6,933 nt of DNA, taken from contig CAZNBL010000065.1 of the NCBI GenBank assembly GCA_964571375.1, positions 1-6,933 of the forward strand, read 5' to 3'. Positions within the stretch are counted from its first letter, which is position 1; every line of letters begins with the position of its first letter. Positions 1 to 6,625 of this stretch are shown here, in pieces. The position numbers and the translations under genes were made by a program. The DNA comes from JAFTYR01 sp964571375 (lineage in GTDB: Bacteria; Pseudomonadota; Gammaproteobacteria; Burkholderiales; Burkholderiaceae_F). Below the pieces are notes generated by a model. The model saw nothing but the letters and a program-made list of their open reading frames with translations. It searched no databases and was not told the DNA's origin.

Positions 1-265
1 GCACAAAGATAAAGGCAACTACCGGGAAGAAACCGGCGGTGTACTCGATCCACTTCGGACGTTCCTTAAGACGCACTTCGATGGCGCGGCAGGCGGCAAC
101 GACAGTCGGCTCGCCGCGGTCCAATGCTTCGGCGTTGTTACGCCTGAAGTCTTTCAGTTCTTCTTCGGCGGCAGCGCGGCGCTTCGGAGCCAGAACAAAT
201 ACGTCGAGCATCCAAAGACAGCCGGTCACAACCGTCAGGATAAAAAGAATCAGAGGAAAATTCAT
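1..265 (-). CDS. lepB: Signal peptidase I, N-terminal part (cut by window edge)
   Basis: Type I signal peptidase cleaves signal peptides from exported proteins at the outer face of the inner membrane. Only the first 88 codons are in the window; the catalytic Ser/Lys region would lie beyond position 1. What is visible is a hydrophobic first membrane segment (about residues 3-25, starting MNFPLILFIL), then a charged cytoplasmic stretch rich in Arg, Glu and Ala (residues 28-72, APKRRAAAEEEL), then KWIEYTAGFFPVVAFIFV at 71-88. That last piece is the start of the second membrane segment, which in this family leads into the catalytic domain. The ATG at 263-265 has AAGGA at 275-279, 9 bases upstream. 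It begins 27 bases after the lepA stop, the classical lepA-lepB pairing, so the two are probably co-transcribed. Assignment rests on topology, this conserved segment and the neighbour; no catalytic residue can be checked here. Confidence 0.9.
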   Translation of the reverse strand, partial: MNFPLILFILTVVTGCLWMLDVFVLAPKRRAAAEEELKDFRRNNAEALDRGEPTVVAACRAIEVRLKERPKWIEYTAGFFPVVAFIFV

Positions 266-292
266 CTTTCGATTTCCTTTCGATATTCCCGA

Positions 293-2086
293 TTACTTGT
301 CATCCTGCTGAAGGATGGCAAGGAAGGCTTCCTGCGGAATCTCCACAGAACCCACCTGCTTCATACGCTTCTTACCAGCCTTCTGCTTTTCAAGCAGCTT
401 GCGCTTACGGGTGATGTCACCGCCGTAACACTTGGCAAGCACGTTCTTTCTGAGAGCCTTGACATTTTCTCGGGCAATCACGTTCACGCCGATCGCAGCC
501 TGAATGGCGACATCGTACATCTGACGCGGAATGATCGAGCGCATCTTGGAGACGATTTCACGACCGCGGGAAACGGAATTGGCACGGTGAACGATAGTGG
601 ACAGAGCGTCGACCTTGTCGCCGTTGATGAGAATATCGATCTTCACCACGTCGGAAGCACGGTATTCCTTGAATTCGTAGTCCATGGAAGCGTAGCCGCG
701 TGTGAGAGACTTCAGCTTATCGAAGAAGTCGAGCACGATTTCGGCAAGCGGCAGGTCATAGTGGATATGAACCTGACGGCCGTGGTAAGCGAGGTTGGTC
801 TGAATACCGCGCTTGTCGTTACAAAGCTTCATGACGGCGCCGACGTATTCGTCCGGCACAAAGATCGTGACGTTGTCGATCGGTTCGCGGATTTCTGCGA
901 TCTTGTCCACCGGCGGGAGCTTGGACGGATTTTCAACGTGGATCACTTCGCCGTTGCGGAGCAGAACTTCGTACACAACGCTCGGAGCGGTTGTGATGAG
1001 GTCCATGTTGTATTCACGCTCAAGACGTTCCTGAACGATGTCCATGTGAAGCAGACCGAGGAAACCGGCACGGAAACCGAAGCCCAGAGCCTGAGAAACT
1101 TCCGGTTCGAAATGCAGCGCAGCATCGTTGAGCTGGAGCTTGGTGAGCGCGTCGCGCAGTGCATCGTACTGGTTGGATTCAACCGGGTAGAGACCTGCAA
1201 ACACCTGGCTCTTGGCTTCCTTGAAGCCGGGAAGAGATTCTTCGGCAGGCTTCTGAGCGAGAGTCACGGTATCACCCACACGGGCGTCCTTCAGTTCCTT
1301 AATACCGGCAACCACGAAACCTACCTGACCGGCAGTAAGTTCGGTACGGGTCTGAGACTTCGGTGTAAAAACACCGATCTGTTCGACAAGGTGATTTGCA
1401 CCGGTAGCCATCAGGCGGATCTTGTCCTTCGGACGGATCGTGCCGTTGACGACGCGGACGAGCATGACCACACCTACGTAGTTATCGAACCAGGAGTCGA
1501 TCACCAGAGCCTGAAGCGGAGCTTCGGAATCGCCCTTCGGCGGCGGAACCTGCTGAACGACACGTTCGAGAATCTCGTCGATACCGAGACCGGTCTTGGC
1601 GGAGCATTCGATGGCATCGGTCGCATCGATACCGATCACATCTTCGATTTCTTCCTTGGCTTCGTCGGGGTTGGCGCTCTGAAGGTCCATCTTATTGAGA
1701 ACCGGTACGACTTCGACACCGAGTTCAATGGCTGTGTAGCAGTTGGCTACTGTCTGAGCTTCCACGCCCTGTGTGGCGTCAACGACCAGCAGAGCACCTT
1801 CGCAGGCGGAAAGAGAGCGGCTTACTTCGTAGCTGAAGTCAACGTGTCCCGGAGTGTCGATGAGGTTCAGCTGATAGACGTTGCCGTCCTTGGCCTTGTA
1901 GTTCAGAGACGCAGTCTGCGCCTTGATCGTAATACCTCTTTCGCGCTCAAGATCCATGGAGTCCAAAACCTGGGCTTCCATTTCACGGTCGGAAAGACCG
2001 CCGCAACGGTGAATCAGTCGGTCTGCAAGCGTCGACTTACCGTGGTCGATGTGCGCAATGATGGAAAAATTTCGAATGTTCTGCAT
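293..2086 (-). CDS. lepA: Elongation factor 4 (LepA), ribosome-associated GTPase
   Basis: LepA/EF4 is a translational GTPase of the EF-G type that acts on ribosomes, with reported roles in back-translocation, initiation and 30S assembly. The 597 residues match the family length (E. coli 599). All G motifs are intact: G1 AHIDHGKST at 11-19, G2 around RGITIKAQ at 50-57, G3 DTPGH at 77-81, G4 NKMD at 131-134, G5 SAK at 162-164. Domains II, III and V follow, then the LepA-specific C-terminal domain, here with the basic segment YGGDITRKRKLLEKQKAGKK near residue 560. The start is fixed by the family N-terminus (MxNIRNFSIIAHIDHGKSTL). The nearest good ribosome binding site, AGGAG at 2104-2108, is 17 bases from the ATG, unusually far, and lies in a hairpin arm. 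A terminator separates the gene from fabF, so it should have its own promoter. lepB follows after 27 bases. Confidence 0.98.
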   Translation of the reverse strand: MQNIRNFSIIAHIDHGKSTLADRLIHRCGGLSDREMEAQVLDSMDLERERGITIKAQTASLNYKAKDGNVYQLNLIDTPGHVDFSYEVSRSLSACEGALLVVDATQGVEAQTVANCYTAIELGVEVVPVLNKMDLQSANPDEAKEEIEDVIGIDATDAIECSAKTGLGIDEILERVVQQVPPPKGDSEAPLQALVIDSWFDNYVGVVMLVRVVNGTIRPKDKIRLMATGANHLVEQIGVFTPKSQTRTELTAGQVGFVVAGIKELKDARVGDTVTLAQKPAEESLPGFKEAKSQVFAGLYPVESNQYDALRDALTKLQLNDAALHFEPEVSQALGFGFRAGFLGLLHMDIVQERLEREYNMDLITTAPSVVYEVLLRNGEVIHVENPSKLPPVDKIAEIREPIDNVTIFVPDEYVGAVMKLCNDKRGIQTNLAYHGRQVHIHYDLPLAEIVLDFFDKLKSLTRGYASMDYEFKEYRASDVVKIDILINGDKVDALSTIVHRANSVSRGREIVSKMRSIIPRQMYDVAIQAAIGVNVIARENVKALRKNVLAKCYGGDITRKRKLLEKQKAGKKRMKQVGSVEIPQEAFLAILQQDDK

Positions 2087-2104
2087 AATTTTTTGAGAGT
2101 CTTC

Positions 2105-2140
2105 TCCTGATTCCTCCGTCTTAAAACGAATGAATCAGGA
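2105..2140 (-). promoter_or_regulatory. Perfect 9-bp inverted repeat in lepA leader, covering its Shine-Dalgarno site
   Basis: TCCTGATTC at 2105-2113 is the exact reverse complement of GAATCAGGA at 2132-2140. In the minus-strand transcript the 18-base interior can fold further: CGTT and GACG pair (four pairs, one G-U) around a TTAA loop, with a symmetric 3x3 internal loop between the two stems. The downstream arm contains the AGGA of the only strong lepA ribosome binding site and abuts a second purine run (GGAGGA, 2112-2117). No T-run follows, so it is not a terminator. It could be an RNA hairpin that masks the lepA ribosome binding site, or a DNA operator. The symmetry is seen directly; the function is inferred. 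Confidence 0.5.
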
Positions 2141-2149
2141 CAAGGTAAA
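2121..2149 (-). promoter_or_regulatory. Weak candidate promoter for lepA-lepB
   Basis: On the minus strand TTTACC (2144-2149, four of six matches to the -35 consensus) is followed after 17 bases by TTTTAA (2121-2126, three of six matches to the -10). A promoter is expected somewhere in 2087-2146 because of the terminator just upstream. The hexamers are poor, and the -10 would lie in the loop of the inverted repeat, so this is only the best available candidate. Confidence 0.25.
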
Positions 2150-2188
2150 AAAACACGAAAAGGGGTACCGGCGGGCACCCCTCTTTTT
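2147..2188 (-). terminator. Rho-independent terminator after fabF
   Basis: In the minus direction the stem is GGGGT (2181-2177) pairing with ACCCC (2166-2162), extended outward by A/T and G-U pairs (2158-2161 with 2182-2185) and inward by two C-G pairs across one mismatch, with a four-base loop. It is followed by TTTT and, five bases on, a run of seven T (2147-2153). It sits 25 bases past the fabF stop, at the end of the fab cluster. The opposite strand also has a CTCTTTTT run after the stem, so it may work in both directions. Confidence 0.85.
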
Positions 2189-2212
2189 AAATCCTTAAAA
2201 AGCGCTCGAAAA

Positions 2213-3439
2213 TCAAACTCTTCCGAACACAATAGAACCGTTCGTGCCGCCGAAGCCGAACGAATTCTTCATAGCATAGCGGATTTGCATTTCACGTGCT
2301 TCGCCTGCACAGTAGTCGAGGTCGCAGGCCGGATCCTGATCAAAGATATTGATGGTCGGAGGCGATACCTGGTTCTTGACAGCGAGAACGGTAAAGACGG
2401 ATTCGATACCGCCGGCGCCGCCGAGAAGGTGACCGGTCATGGACTTGGTGGAGTTGACGACAAGCTTCTTGGCATGTTCGCCGAAGGCTTCGTGAATAGC
2501 CTTGGTTTCGTTGGCATCACCGACCGGAGTGCTGGTGCCGTGAGCATTGAGATAGTCAATGTCTTCGGGCTTGAGACCGGCGTGTTCGATAGCCATCTGC
2601 ATGCAGCGGCGCGGACCGTCGGAGTTCGGTGTGGTGATGTGGCCGGCATCGGCGGAAAGGCCGTAGCCGAGAATTTCTGCGTAAATCTTGGCGCCGCGCT
2701 TAACAGCGTGTTCGTACTCTTCGAGAACGAGCACACCGGCACCTTCACCGAGGACAAAGCCGTCGCGGTCCTTGTCGAACGGGCGCGATGCTGTTGCCGG
2801 ATCATCGTTGCGGCGGGAAAGTGCGTGCATGGAGTCGAACGAGCCGAGGCCGATCGGGCAGAGAGTGGACTCTGCACCGCCTGCGACCATAGCATCGGCG
2901 TCTCCGCGCTTGATCATCCACATGGCTTCGCCGATCGAATGAAGACCGGTAGAGCAGGCTGTGGCGTAAGCGATGTTGGGTCCCTTCAGGTTCTTCATGA
3001 TGGAGAGCTGTCCGGATACCATATTGACGATGGAACCGGTCACCATAAACGGAGAAATTCTGCGGGGACCTCTGTCAAGATAAAGAGCATCGTTACGGCA
3101 GATCTCAGGAAGACCGCCGATACCGCTGCCGACTGCGCAGCCGATGCGATGAGCATTTTCTTCGGTGATTTCAAGACCGCTGTCCTCCAGAGCCTGGATG
3201 CCGGCGGCAACACCGAAGTGAATGAATCGATCGAAGCGTCGTGCTTCTTTCGGATTCAGGTACTTGGCAACGTCAAAATCCTTGACTTCGCCGGCGATCT
3301 GAGAGCCGAAAGCCGAAGCATCGAACTGAGTGATGCGGGTGACACCGGACTTACCGGCAAGCGCATTGTTCCAACTGGTCTCTACATCATTTCCAAGAGG
3401 ACAGACCATACCGAGGCCGGTCACTACCACACGACGCAT
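2213..3439 (-). CDS. fabF: Beta-ketoacyl-ACP synthase II (FabF)
   Basis: FabF condenses acyl-ACP with malonyl-ACP to extend fatty acids in the cytosolic type II pathway. It is needed for palmitoleate to cis-vaccenate elongation in E. coli. The protein is 408 residues, normal for the family, and starts MRRVVVTGLGMVCPLGND. The catalytic triad is present: nucleophile Cys162 in ATACSTGLHS, His300 in NAHGTSTPVGD, and His337 in STKSMTGHLLGGAGG, with the conserved Lys332. The C-terminal FGFGGTN loop (394-400), which includes the gating Phe, is intact. The two-His form separates it from FabH-type synthases; the FabF assignment over FabB rests on strong sequence similarity and the acpP-fabF gene order. 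AAGGAGA at 3445-3451 stands about 5 bases before the ATG. It is the last gene of the cluster, 43 bases after acpP and just before a terminator. Confidence 0.97.
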   Translation of the reverse strand: MRRVVVTGLGMVCPLGNDVETSWNNALAGKSGVTRITQFDASAFGSQIAGEVKDFDVAKYLNPKEARRFDRFIHFGVAAGIQALEDSGLEITEENAHRIGCAVGSGIGGLPEICRNDALYLDRGPRRISPFMVTGSIVNMVSGQLSIMKNLKGPNIAYATACSTGLHSIGEAMWMIKRGDADAMVAGGAESTLCPIGLGSFDSMHALSRRNDDPATASRPFDKDRDGFVLGEGAGVLVLEEYEHAVKRGAKIYAEILGYGLSADAGHITTPNSDGPRRCMQMAIEHAGLKPEDIDYLNAHGTSTPVGDANETKAIHEAFGEHAKKLVVNSTKSMTGHLLGGAGGIESVFTVLAVKNQVSPPTINIFDQDPACDLDYCAGEAREMQIRYAMKNSFGFGGTNGSIVFGRV

Positions 3440-3482
3440 TCAATTCTCCTTATCTTGTTTACAAAGACGTGTCTACAGACAA

Positions 3483-3719
3483 TTAAGCCTTGTTAGCCTT
3501 GATGAAGTCAATGGCGTTCTGAACTGTCTGGATCTTTTCCTGCTGATCATCCGGGATTTCGATGCCGAATGCATCTTCAAGAGCCATAACGAGTTCGACT
3601 GTGTCAAGAGAGTCAGCGCCGAGGTCAGCGATGAAAGCGCTTTCGTTCTTGATGTCGGCTTCGTTGATGCTGAGCTGTTCAGCGACGACCTTCTTAACCT
3701 GCTGTTCGATGTTTTCCAT
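3483..3719 (-). CDS. acpP: Acyl carrier protein
   Basis: ACP is the small acidic cytosolic protein that carries malonyl and acyl groups as thioesters on a 4'-phosphopantetheine arm during fatty acid synthesis; it also supplies acyl chains for phospholipids and lipid A. The 78-residue length equals that of E. coli AcpP. The attachment motif GADSLDTVELVMALED is intact, with Ser37 (Ser36 after Met removal) as the modified residue. Glu and Asp are abundant through helices II and III, as the family requires for docking with its partner enzymes. AGAGGA at 3725-3730 stands 5 bases before the ATG. The gene sits between fabG and fabF in the standard order. The 78-base gap upstream holds a promoter candidate and a small hairpin, which fits ACP being needed in far larger amounts than the Fab enzymes. 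Confidence 0.98.
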   Translation of the reverse strand: MENIEQQVKKVVAEQLSINEADIKNESAFIADLGADSLDTVELVMALEDAFGIEIPDDQQEKIQTVQNAIDFIKANKA

Positions 3720-3746
3720 TTGTTTCCTCTTGTGAGTTAAATTGTG

Positions 3747-3763
3747 AGCCCCGTATCGGAGCC
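3747..3763 (-). other. Small hairpin in the acpP leader
   Basis: The minus-strand transcript can pair GGCTCCG (3763-3757) with CGGGGCT (3753-3747) around an ATA loop, seven pairs including two G-U. No T-run follows, so it is not a terminator. Standing near the 5' end of a transcript from the promoter candidate just upstream, it could stabilise the acpP message; that role is a guess. Confidence 0.3.
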
Positions 3764-3771
3764 AAAGTTAA

Positions 3772-3780
3772 ATTTTAGCA
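3772..3780 (-). promoter_or_regulatory. Candidate internal extended -10 promoter for acpP-fabF
   Basis: On the minus strand the bases TGCTAAAAT (3780-3772) fit the extended -10 pattern TGnTATAAT with one mismatch. No good -35 hexamer lies 16-18 bases upstream (TAAATG at 17), which is normal for extended -10 promoters. Transcription would start near 3765 and give a leader of about 45 bases before acpP. The location, in a 78-base gap inside an otherwise tightly packed cluster, supports it. It is seen as a motif only. Confidence 0.4.
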
Positions 3781-3797
3781 AAAAGCGGGGGTTCCAT

Positions 3798-4559
3798 TTA
3801 CATGGACATACCGCCGTTTACATTAATTACCTGGCCGGTAATGTAAGCACCGGCAGGAGACGCTAAGTAAAGAACGGCTGCTGCGATGTCTTCGGGCTTA
3901 CCGAGTACACCGAGCGGAATCTGTTTGGAAAGAGCTTCCTTCTGTTCGTCGGAAAGCACTGCTGTCATATCGGTGGCAATAAAGCCCGGAGCGATACAGT
4001 TGACAGTAATACCGCGGGAACCGAGTTCGCGTGCAAGAGACTTGCTCATTGCGATGAGGCCGCCCTTGGATGCGGCATAGTTTGCCTGACCCGGATTGCC
4101 GATTTCACCGACGATAGAAGAAAGATTGATAATACGGCCGCTTCTGGCCTTGATCATGCCGCGCATAAAGGCGCGTGTTACGCGGAACGTACCGGTAAGG
4201 TTCGTTTCGATAACTTCGTCCCACTGTTCGTCTTTAAGACGCATGGCGAGCATGTCGCGGGTAATACCGGCGTTATTGACAAGAACGCTTACCTTGCCGA
4301 AATCCTTTTCAACTGCAGCGGCAAATGCGTCGGTAGCGGCACGGTCGGAAATATTGAGTACACGACCTTCGCCGGCGGCACCGAGTTCCTTAAGGCGTTC
4401 GCTGATACGGACGGCACCGGACTCGCTGGTTGCGGTACCGATGACCGTTGCGCCGCAGGCGGCACAGGCTTCAAGAATCGCTGCGCCGATACCGCGGGAT
4501 GCGCCGGTAACGACAACGACGTCACCCTTTAAGCACTCGGAAGAAAATACGTTATTCAT
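3798..4559 (-). CDS. fabG: 3-oxoacyl-ACP reductase (FabG)
   Basis: FabG reduces beta-ketoacyl-ACP to beta-hydroxyacyl-ACP with NADPH, the first reduction of each elongation cycle, as a cytosolic tetramer. The protein is a classical short-chain dehydrogenase of 253 residues. It has the cofactor-binding TGASRGIG at 18-25, NNAG at 95-98, catalytic Asn120, Ser148, Tyr161 and Lys165 (YAASK), and the C-terminal GGMSM that matches the FabG ending. It is about nine residues longer than E. coli FabG, the excess being at the N-terminus (MNNVFSSECLKG). The chosen ATG is supported by AAGGAG at 4568-4573, 8 bases upstream; there is no later Met before the cofactor motif. That binding site lies within the last codons of fabD and only 3 bases separate the genes, so translation is probably coupled. 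Position between fabD and acpP argues against other SDR functions. Confidence 0.97.
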   Translation of the reverse strand: MNNVFSSECLKGDVVVVTGASRGIGAAILEACAACGATVIGTATSESGAVRISERLKELGAAGEGRVLNISDRAATDAFAAAVEKDFGKVSVLVNNAGITRDMLAMRLKDEQWDEVIETNLTGTFRVTRAFMRGMIKARSGRIINLSSIVGEIGNPGQANYAASKGGLIAMSKSLARELGSRGITVNCIAPGFIATDMTAVLSDEQKEALSKQIPLGVLGKPEDIAAAVLYLASPAGAYITGQVINVNGGMSM

Positions 4560-4562
4560 GGA

Positions 4563-5495
4563 TTATTCTCCTTTGACGGCAGCGTCGATAGCTTCGACAG
4601 TATTGACCGCTGCGGCAGGCAGACCCGGAACGATACGCTTGACCATACCGGTGAGCGCAGCACCCGGACCGCATTCGTAGATCTGCTCAACACCCATTTC
4701 GGACATTGTACGGACGGTTTCGGACCAAAGGACGGCAGAAGCCACCTGAGCGCTCAGAGCAGCGCGGATTTCGTCGGCGGACTCGTGAGTCTTCACGTCG
4801 ACGTTATGCAGTACCGGAACTTCCGGAGTACGGATTTCAACAGAAGCAAGCTTTTCTGCAAGCTTTTCTGCCGCGGGCTTCATAAGGCTCGAATGGAAGG
4901 GGCCGGAAACCTTGAGCGGCAGAGCGCGCTTGGCTCCGCCCTCTTTGCAAAGACGCATCGCTTCGTTAAGAGCATCGACGCGGCCTGCAATCACTACCTG
5001 ACCCGGAGTGTTGAAGTTCACGGCTTCGACCACACCCTTTTCAGAAGCGGCTTCGCAGTGCTTGATCACATCTTCGTCGGAAAGACCGAGAATCGCGGCC
5101 ATAGAGCCTTCGCCCACAGGAACGGCTTCCTGCATCTGCTCGGCGCGGAATCGTACCAGGCGCAGACCTTCTTCGAAGCTGATGGCGCCGGAGCAGACGA
5201 GTGCCGAGTATTCGCCGAGGCTGTGACCGGCCATCATGCTCGGAGCTTCGCCGCCCTGGCTTCTCCAGTAGCTGTACATCGCATAGCTTGCAGTAAGCAG
5301 TGCCGGCTGAGTGTTGACCGTAAGATTTAATTCTTCTGCCGGACCTTCGGCGATCAGCTTCTTGAGATCGAAGCCCAACGCTGCGTTGGCACGGTCGAGA
5401 ATTTCATTGACCAGCGGAACTTCGGCAAAACTCGAAAGCATGCCGACGGACTGACTGCCCTGTCCGGGAAAAACGAAAGCTGTCTTTTTAGTCAA
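4563..5495 (-). CDS. fabD: Malonyl-CoA:ACP transacylase (FabD), TTG start
   Basis: FabD moves malonate from malonyl-CoA to ACP, supplying the extender unit for every condensation. The 310 residues match E. coli FabD (309). The family landmarks are in place: FPGQGSQ at 9-15, nucleophile Ser92 in GHSLGE, Arg117 in VRFRAEQM, catalytic His201 in GPFHSSLM, Gln250 and ECGPGAALTGM at 274-284. The initiation codon is TTG (5493-5495): the conserved N-terminus (MTKKTAFVFPGQ) begins here, an in-frame TGA stands seven codons upstream, and no in-frame ATG or GTG lies between. AAGGAA at 5501-5506 is 5 bases before it. It starts 31 bases after the fabH stop and ends 3 bases before fabG. A perfect 12-bp tandem duplication encodes AEKLAEKL at 209-216. 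Confidence 0.97.
   Translation of the reverse strand: MTKKTAFVFPGQGSQSVGMLSSFAEVPLVNEILDRANAALGFDLKKLIAEGPAEELNLTVNTQPALLTASYAMYSYWRSQGGEAPSMMAGHSLGEYSALVCSGAISFEEGLRLVRFRAEQMQEAVPVGEGSMAAILGLSDEDVIKHCEAASEKGVVEAVNFNTPGQVVIAGRVDALNEAMRLCKEGGAKRALPLKVSGPFHSSLMKPAAEKLAEKLASVEIRTPEVPVLHNVDVKTHESADEIRAALSAQVASAVLWSETVRTMSEMGVEQIYECGPGAALTGMVKRIVPGLPAAAVNTVEAIDAAVKGE
4846..4869. repeat. Perfect 12-bp tandem duplication inside fabD
   Basis: The 12 bases GCAAGCTTTTCT occur twice head to tail at 4846-4857 and 4858-4869. In fabD this encodes two AEKL units of a helix just after the catalytic His201. Because 12 bases are four codons, gain or loss of a copy would stay in frame. E. coli FabD has a comparable DKLA-VELA stretch, so no residues are added relative to the family. 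Confidence 0.85.
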
Positions 5496-5506
5496 AATTT
5501 TTCCTT
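5493..5506 (-). promoter_or_regulatory. Ribosome binding site that sets the TTG start of fabD
   Basis: AAGGAA at 5501-5506 followed by five bases (AATTT and neighbours, A/T only) and TTG at 5493-5495. The spacing is normal. Reading the fabD frame upstream from the TTG gives Phe, Lys, Glu, Lys, Ile, His and then TGA, so no ATG, GTG or further TTG can serve. The rare start would reduce fabD translation relative to its neighbours. Confidence 0.8.
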
Positions 5507-5526
5507 GATATGTCAGTAATTAACTA

Positions 5527-6510
5527 TTAAATGCGAAGCAGTACCGAGCCCCACGTAAAACCGCCGCCCACGCCCTGCAGAAGAACCAGCGAACCCTCGC
5601 GGATTCTTCCGCTCTGCACTGCCTTGTCAAGTGACAGAGGTACGCTCGCCGCCGATGTATTGCCGTGAGTATCCACAGAAACCATCATGCGCTCCTCAGG
5701 GATGCCGAGCTTATGCGCCACCATCTTCATAATGCGAAGATTGGCCTGGTGCGGAATATATAAATCTACATCTTCCGGTCGGAACCCGGCTTTTTCAAGA
5801 ACGCTTAACGCGCCCGAAGAGAGTTTCTCGACCGCCATACGGAAGACTGTTCTGCCGTCCATACGGATAAAAGGATCGCCGACAACACCGCCCTGCTCCA
5901 TGCGGGCATCTACCGCGAGAACATCACTGCCGAAAGTACCGTCGGCTCCGAGTTCCGTTGCCAAAATACCGGCAGATTCCGATGCTCTTAAGATAGCGGC
6001 ACCCGCACCGTCTCCGAATAACACGCACGTAGTACGGTCCTTCCAGTCAAGAATACGGGAAAGCATTTCACTGCCGATCACAAGTACGCAGCGCTTGGAG
6101 GCGCTTCGAATCAGACTGTCGGCGAGCGACATCGCATAAACAAAACCGCTGCAAACCGCCTGGATATCAAAAGCGGCGGCATTGAAGCAACCGAGGGCCG
6201 CCTGCACCTGACAGGCCGTACTCGGAAAAAGTTTGTCCGGCGTAGTGGTCGCCACGATAATCATGTCGATATCAGCAGGAAGCAGCCCGCCTTTTTCGAG
6301 AGCATTGCGTGCGGCACGCACTGCAAGTTCCGTGGTCGAAATCCCCGGCTCGCCGTCGGCAAGATAGCGTTGCTTGATGCCGGTACGCTCAGTAATCCAC
6401 TCGTCGCTGGTTTCCACACCGATCTCGGAGAGTCGGCGTGCCAGCTCTTCGTTGCTGACTGCGTTCTTCGGCAGAGCACTTCCTGTCGAAACAAGCTGAG
6501 AGAACATCAT
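5527..6510 (-). CDS. fabH: Beta-ketoacyl-ACP synthase III (FabH)
   Basis: FabH starts fatty acid synthesis by condensing acetyl-CoA with malonyl-ACP, and so influences overall flux and chain branching. The protein is 327 residues, in the family range (E. coli 317). The Cys-His-Asn triad that marks KAS III is complete: Cys120 in DIQAVCSGFVYAM, His254 in IPHQANLRI, Asn284 in THGNTSAASVPL. Other family features are SDEWITERTGI at 35-45, LFGDGAGAA at 164-172 and the C-terminal GVGGGFTWGSVLLRI. Two ATG codons are adjacent (6508-6510 and 6505-6507); the first is chosen because AAGGGA at 6522-6527 is 11 bases away and the second would be 14. fabD follows after 31 bases. It is the first gene of the visible cluster. 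The family's frequent upstream partner plsX is not in the 420 bases upstream, which instead carry terminators. Confidence 0.97.
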   Translation of the reverse strand: MMFSQLVSTGSALPKNAVSNEELARRLSEIGVETSDEWITERTGIKQRYLADGEPGISTTELAVRAARNALEKGGLLPADIDMIIVATTTPDKLFPSTACQVQAALGCFNAAAFDIQAVCSGFVYAMSLADSLIRSASKRCVLVIGSEMLSRILDWKDRTTCVLFGDGAGAAILRASESAGILATELGADGTFGSDVLAVDARMEQGGVVGDPFIRMDGRTVFRMAVEKLSSGALSVLEKAGFRPEDVDLYIPHQANLRIMKMVAHKLGIPEERMMVSVDTHGNTSAASVPLSLDKAVQSGRIREGSLVLLQGVGGGFTWGSVLLRI

Positions 6511-6543
6511 GATTTCGGTGATCCCTTAAAAAACAAAGCAAAG

Positions 6544-6587
6544 AATAGCGCAAGTCCGAGTGCACGTACGCATCAAAATAACGCAAG
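6544..6587. repeat. Two near-identical 11-bp direct repeats upstream of fabH
   Basis: AATAGCGCAAG at 6544-6554 and AATAACGCAAG at 6577-6587 differ at one base and start 33 bases apart, about three helical turns. They lie 34-77 bases before the fabH ATG, where a transcription factor acting on the promoter or leader could bind. A looser relative (ATAAGCGCAG, 6588-6597) is directly adjacent to the second copy. The repeat is seen; a binding function is only a possibility. Confidence 0.45.
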
Positions 6588-6625
6588 ATAAGCGCAGATC
6601 GAATCACTTCTGCCGGACAGCCGGT

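Noticed and set aside
39..311. Plus-strand open frame of 90 codons at the window start
   Set aside because: Lies opposite the lepB N-terminus, whose membrane segment and ribosome binding site are convincing; the plus translation is Ser/Arg-rich noise.
587..2110. Long plus-strand open frame of 507 codons opposite lepA
   Set aside because: It is the antisense of a fully conserved lepA; long antisense frames arise from the codon bias of the gene, and the translation shows no domain or motif.
3468..3483. Small palindrome TGTC-TGTA-GACA between acpP and fabF
   Set aside because: Only four pairs, no T-run, too weak for a terminator or clear processing site.
2285..3496. Plus-strand open frame of 403 codons opposite fabF and the acpP end
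   Set aside because: Antisense shadow of fabF, which has intact catalytic residues. No ribosome binding site or recognisable product.
4096..4680. Plus-strand open frame of 194 codons opposite fabG
   Set aside because: Antisense to fabG with low-complexity composition and no motif.
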